DNA from: Nyssa sinensis
Taxonomy: Eukaryota > Streptophyta > Magnoliopsida > Cornales > Nyssaceae
Direction of reading: 5' to 3'
Length of the DNA stretch: 64,000 nucleotides
Assembly (NCBI GenBank): GCA_008638375.1
Contig: CM018031.1
Coordinates: 13,136,062 to 13,200,061, forward strand
Both the position numbers and the translations under genes were made by a program. This document shows, piece after piece, positions 58,919-64,000 of this stretch. The notes beneath the pieces were generated by a model. It ran no database searches and was not told the origin of the DNA. It was given only the letters and a program-made list of their open reading frames with translations. The first letter of the stretch is position 1. Each line of letters opens with the position of its first letter.

Positions 58919-59104
58919 TGGTGTCTTGTGTCTTAATTATGTGAACTAATAGCCTTTTTAAAGGGTTCATAACCTAATTCAAATTAATTACTGTCTCCTT
59001 ATTTTTAGGGAGGATTTCTCGGATGAGTTCAACTGTGAGAATTTTTTATAGAACATGTATGAATTTACAATATTCATGGATACTGAATGAAGTAAACAGT
59101 ACTT

Positions 59105-59220
59105 GTAAACCAACTAGGACTATCTCAATTGGTCATTCATATCTGTTTTTTAAAAAAGAGGTCATGAGTTCAACTCTCACTCTCCTATCAGGAGACGTAG
59201 GCATTATTTTCAACCTGTCA
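59105..59220 (+). mobile_element. Possible SINE remnant
   Basis: 'ggactatctcaattggtcat' is followed about 45 bases later by 'aggtcatgagttcaactctc', spaced like pol III A and B boxes, and then 'tcctatcaggagacgtaggc'. No target duplication was found. Confidence 0.4.
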
Positions 59221-59245
59221 TAAGCTGAGTCAGATTGTCTGTTGA

Positions 59246-59460
59246 GGGTCCATAATAGTCAATTTCCAAAAATACATGTGATACTTCTTTTTCTGTCGAT
59301 GGGGAAGGCATCGCAGCATAGGCTGGTTTGGATTATCACTCCCGGGTTCATATTAGTCCATGTCCAAAAATACATGTTGGTTTACCTGTCGAGGCTCCAT
59401 ATTAGTCAATCTCCAAATATACGCGTGATACTTCTTTTTGGCCGATGGAGAAGGCATTCT
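59246..59460. repeat. Threefold imperfect repeat (about 65-bp unit)
   Basis: 'ggtccataatagtcaatttc' (59247) and 'ggctccatattagtcaatct' (59393) both lead through 'tgatacttctttt' to 'cgatgg.gaaggcat'. A shorter middle copy, 'gggttcatattagtccatgt', lies at 59344. Confidence 0.8.
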
Positions 59461-60219
59461 ACTCTCTCATCTATTGTTACATTGCTAAGTATAATGAAGA
59501 GACTTACAATTAATTGAGTGAGAGTAGAAACCAACTCTTATATTTATAACTAAAGTGCAAGTACTCACTTATAATAAAAAAACTTTGCTAATAAAAATAT
59601 TATAAAATACATATTAATGCCCTACGTGATCACACATCTTTAAAGTATATCAAGTTCAAATATACATTCATGATCACCGTCGTTAATTGAGTTCTTTCAA
59701 TCAAGCATTTCAATTAAACCGATTTTCACAAACATAAAATACAGTAATATATATTAACCCACCTATCATTAATAATCTTACATTCAAACTGACCCTATAC
59801 GTTAACAATTCAATCTCTGCCAGATGGATTCTTTTAATTTTTTTTAATGGCTCCTCATTTGCTATATGATTGAATTTAGTTATACCCACTTGGTGATTCC
59901 AATCCATTGCAGTGTCAAAGGCTATTAAATGGGCTTTGAGGCCGGCAGGTTGTGACACCAGCCGTTACTTTGTTGGCATTTTGGCTATAACGAATAATAA
60001 AAAGATTGATTGCTACTTTGCTTCAATAATTCTCCAAAGTTAGCTCAACTTAGGTCAAACGCCACACTACCCTATATGTTTTTGGGATACCTTACAGGAC
60101 TACATACAGGGCACCTTGGTAAAGACAGCCTAACACTAGAATCAATAAACTTTTTTTTTCCTTTTGCTGAATTTTCAATACAAATACAATACGTGAGAAG
60201 GGGAGATTAAAGGGTTGCT
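59461..60219. other. Intergenic, no feature recognised
   Basis: AT-rich upstream flank of the PRISE gene. The open frames are short and match nothing I know. Confidence 0.5.
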
Positions 60220-60632
60220 TAGCAATTCATGTTATATTAATGTAGAACATGTGGTTGTTGATGTGCCCTCTAAGGGTTGCAGGAGGTTCCTAGTTTTGAA
60301 GAACAAAAAGAACAAGGTTAAAAGCTAGCAACCCTTTGACCAAGTGGGTGGAATTTTCTGGCAGAACTCTGGGAGCTATTGATAAGCTGATTTTATTAAG
60401 TTATATGTCAAGGAACTGGCATAGAACTAAAATGCTCTTATGAGCTTGATCAGCTGTTTCAAATGCAGCTTGTGACAAGCTTGGAAAAATTGCTGCTTAT
60501 GTTACTCCAACCACATCTCCATGTTGTCCGAATATGGTGCCGCAGATTCACTTGATTTTTGTTAGACTATTGCCACTAGTTTGAAAAACTAACATATTCT
60601 TGTGTGAACATTTATATAACTGTAGAAGAAAA

Positions 60633-60669
<37 letters not shown>

Positions 60670-60860
60670 GAAATGAATCAATGCTGGCATTACCAAATGA
60701 AGACTATGAGAAATGACTTCTAGAATGGTTTTAAATATGTTGTGGATGGAATTCATACACGTACTACAAAGGATGCATGATTTAAATGAATTGGCAATTT
60801 TTTTTATATTATACAACCACTTGGGACTTGATATCAGAGTTCCATGTGCAATGGGACATT
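60220..60860. repeat. Duplicated non-coding block, copy 1
   Basis: It aligns with 61590-62190 in the same orientation: 'gagcttgatcagctgtttca', 'aaaattgctgcttatgtta', 'atatggtgc.g.agattcac', 'ttgtt.tagactattgc', 'gaaatgaa.aagtgctg.c' and 'attaccaaat'. This copy contains an (AT)n tract (60636-60667). Its content is unknown. One short frame (SNAACDKLGKIAAYVTPT, near 60458) looks protein-like but is isolated. Confidence 0.85.
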
Positions 60861-61589
60861 AAAATTATGATACTCCTATTTCGCATCAAGTGAGTAAAGT
60901 AGTTTTCGTCAACATATAAGACATCATAAACCTACTATTATAACTTTGACTTAAGCTTTTGAGACATGTTCTTGGGGTTAAGAAAGATCTTCACTTAATT
61001 GAGGCAAGTCGGGATTTTACTCTAGGGGAAGTTAGAGAAAGATCGGTAAGTACAACTTTGTTCTCCAATATTCGATCATAAGTTTATAAATTAAAGATTA
61101 AGTACAAAAACTTAACTTAATAGTGATTGATAATATATTTGACAAGTAACTAAACTCATTTGATATATAGGAGTCTACAAATTAGACAAGAAATCTAACA
61201 AAAAAAAAAAAAGACTTAAGAAAACATTAGTTTATATAAAATGTTCTAGAAAAAGAGTTGTATATAAGATCTAAAAGTTTAAAGATTTTGAACTTTGTGG
61301 GGGCAAAGATATAAATTAAAGGAATATATTCAAAAAGAAAATTAAAAATATAAATAAAATTTTAAATGAAAAATTGAGGGGCTGGGACATTTGAACCCGG
61401 GTCTATGTTGGCCTCGTCCATACTTCAGAATATTGGTCCTTTAATTCTATGCCTCCTCAAGCTAATAAGGTCACAAAAATATCAAAATTTGATAGCTGTT
61501 AGTTGCACATTATCCTCAAAAGATCACTCAAATCAATATACCATTTTCAATTGATTCTATTTTAGTATTAATATCATTCAGGAAAATGG

Positions 61590-62190
61590 GGAAATTAAAA
61601 AAGGTTACTTAGGCAATTCATGTTTGGATTAATTAACGTAGGATGATGCTGGCGTAGAACTTAATATAATGTTCATATGAGCTTGATCAGCTATTTCAAA
61701 TGAAGCTTAAAAAATTGCTGCTCATGTTAGTCTTAATTGACAGTCTCCAAGTTGTCGGGATATGGTGCTGGAGATTCACTTGATTTGTTCTAGACTATTG
61801 CAACTTGCTTTACAAACTAATGTATGTTCAAGGTCGAATCTTGGAGTCATTCACTCGGAATAAAAACTTCTCTGAAAAACTTTGTGAAGATGGAGAGTTT
61901 ATCAGCAATTAAAAATCAGCACGGGTTCTCTTTATACAAAAATAAAAATAAAAATAAATAAACTGGTGAGAACATTAATATAGTTATATAGAAGAAAATT
62001 TTATTTTTGAAATGAACAAGTGCTGCCATTACCAAATTGAGACTAAGGGAAATCAATTGTACAATGTTTAATTTTCAATCATAAAGAGGATGAATGAGTC
62101 AAGTGAGTTGGCAGTGTGTTTACATTATACTCCAACTTGGGTCTTGATCACATTAATGAGGCATAAAAATTATGAAAGATTAGTAAATTG
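61590..62190. repeat. Duplicated non-coding block, copy 2
   Basis: This is the second copy of the 60220-60860 block, about 1.37 kb downstream. It lacks the (AT)n tract and is diverged by many substitutions and small indels, so the duplication is old. Confidence 0.85.
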
Positions 62191-63621
62191 AGGTGGGGGC
62201 CAATGGCCTTCCAACACCAAAAATGTCAATTGTAATGAACACCCTTTCTCTCTTCTCGTGGGTAAGTCGTACTAATTTTTTTTAATTATTTTTTAGAATT
62301 ATAAATAGAACTCTTATTCTTTGACTAATTACATTAATGTGACAATTTGTCATATATTTTCGCTAAAGTGATTGACTATTACTCGCCGAGAAATTTTTAC
62401 TTATGTTAAATTTTTGATTTTTTTTTTTTTTTACCTTATGAACTTTGATACGTTGACTAGAAAAATTAATAAATAAATGAAGGCAAATTTATAAAATTAC
62501 TATAATGCTAATGGTGTCAAGCCAACGTGTCTGACAAAAAAAAAAAAAGAGTAGAGGTATATAATTAGTCAGTAATAAACAAATGAAGGCAAATTTATAA
62601 AATTACTATAACCGTTAATGGTGTCAAGTCAATATGTCTGTTGTCTGACATAAAATTACTATTACCCTTAATGGTGTCGAGCCAACATGTTTGATACAAA
62701 AATATATAGGTAATTTAGTCAAAAAAAAAGAATAATTTTTTTTGAAATAATTATACTAATCTCCTCTATGATATTTGATAATTATATGAATCCCTCCTAA
62801 GGACTCTGATATTATTACACTGACATTCTTTCCCGATCAAAATTGTTGAAAAAACGGATGTCAATGAAAGGTATGAATTCATTGTTTTACCCTTATAGAT
62901 AATAACACGAACCTTTTTTAAAATATCTGATAATTACAATAACTTTCTTTGTGATTTCTGAAATATATTAAGGGAGATAAGGGTAATATACAATGATCTT
63001 TTAATTATATAAAAATTTTAATTAAAACCGTAACGTTGCCAATGACAATTTTTGTATGAAGAAAGAAATTTTAAATTGTCACCATAATAAAAAAGAGGTC
63101 AACTTAATTTTAAAAAAGTATAAAAGAATCTCTAATAATTGTTAAATAATTCAAAAGAGATTGGTGCCGTAATTATCCCACTTTTTTTTTTTGGGGGTAT
63201 CGATCCTTTGGGCATAAGAGGGGGTTTTCTCGTAATGCTGGAAGTTAATCTATGATAGGAGTTGTGAATAGATCTGATTAAGATCTATCACACCAATTTA
63301 GATCTATTGGTTCAAATCCAAATCTAACTTAAGAATTCTAGTTATAATCAGGTTGTACTAAATAAATGTAAGTTGGATTCAATTAAGATCCGAGTCAGAG
63401 TAGATTTAATAATATAATTACATATATTTTGATAATTTCTTATGATATTATAATATAATGTTAATTTATATGTTAAAATACAATTTGTCCTGAATTGGGC
63501 AAGTTCGGATTGTCAATTCGCTTAATATTTAGAATCCATCAGTTTCAGATTGAGTTGGACTTTTGACTCAAATAGGCTATGGGAATGGCTTGCAACTTAA
63601 ATTAGCCTAATCCAGGTGAGA
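62191..63621. other. AT-rich intergenic DNA with short direct repeats
   Basis: 'aatgaaggcaaatttataaa' and 'attactataa', then 'aatggtgtcaag', occur at about 62476-62522 and 62580-62630, with a shortened third copy at about 62654-62690. No gene is recognised. Confidence 0.7.
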
Positions 63622-64000
63622 CTATAGTTATTAGAATCAGACGATAAATTGACGAAGAGGTTGATTTACGGTTCATTGATTCAATTAATGATTTAACTGA
63701 TTTAATCAGTTTTATAATTAATATATTAAAAATATCAATAAATATATTAAAAATTAAGAAAATAAAAAAAAAAAAAAAAATTTTACTATCTAATGATAAA
63801 TAATAAAAGATAAGCATAATTATTGAAATTATCTTAATGTATAAGTTTAATATATTTGTATATATAATAAAAACACATGCAGCAATATCGTATTTTATAC
63901 TAAATTTCATCATTTAATCATCAAATATAAAAAGTTTTGTGAGAAAAAAAAATTCTAGGTAATAAAAAAATAAAAGGTGGTTCAACCGATTTTTTTTAAA
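63622..64000. mobile_element. hAT-type MITE, second copy, cut by window end
   Basis: It begins CTATAGTTATTAGAATC and follows, in inverted orientation and same order, the sequence of the 14275-14790 element from its right end ('ttttataattaatatattaa', 'atatattaaaaattaag', then 'aaaggtggttcaaccgattt'). The other end lies outside the window. Confidence 0.82.

Overview
The window is nuclear DNA of a flowering plant, most likely a woody core eudicot. The signs are spliced genes with GT-AG introns, plant-specific gene families, AT-rich spacers full of (AT)n, (CT)n and (CA)n tracts, and several plant transposon classes. I cannot name the species. Nothing prokaryotic is present.

Layout: (1) 1-402, decayed 3' end of an AMT1-type ammonium transporter, + strand. 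(2) 736-5314, intact five-exon RING E3 ligase gene of the AIRP2 family, - strand. (3) 8.9-29.2 kb, a cis-prenyltransferase (CPT) cluster with all copies on - strand: an intact three-exon gene (10200-12687), a heavily rearranged pseudogene (about 16.6-24.1 kb), and a copy that lost exon 1 but keeps open exons 2 and 3 (25679-27895). Two of these lie in a tandem segmental duplication (about 8.91-13.7 kb and 25.1-29.2 kb). (4) 30327-56047, DDB2, the WD40 UV-damage sensor, + strand. All 11 exons are intact (559 codons), but the gene is stretched to 25.7 kb by transposons. Intron 6 holds an antisense Copia element with 5-bp target duplications, itself hit by a small hAT-type element. Intron 10 (14.4 kb) holds an L1-type LINE interrupted by two head-to-head hAT elements and a scrap of plastid rpl16. 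(5) 57713-58846, intact PRISE-family reductase (progesterone 5-beta-reductase/iridoid-synthase-like), - strand. (6) 59-64 kb, intergenic, with a duplicated non-coding block and a truncated MITE.

The order RING - CPT cluster - DDB2 - PRISE matches, as I recall it, the Arabidopsis chromosome 5 run At5g58787 - At5g58784/82/80/70 - At5g58760 - At5g58750. It therefore looks like old conserved synteny rather than a functional cluster: the proteins act in ABA/ubiquitin signalling, polyprenol synthesis, DNA repair and enone reduction.

The most unusual local structures are: a perfect-length inverted duplication of CPT exon 1/intron 1 sequence (a possible hairpin-RNA source); a SINE that supplies the C-terminus of one CPT copy; a GC-AG intron in the intact CPT gene where its sister keeps GT; and a pair of roughly 2.8-kb hAT arms in inverted orientation inside a DDB2 intron. 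Splice sites were read by eye from codon phase and family similarity. I ran no alignment or database search.
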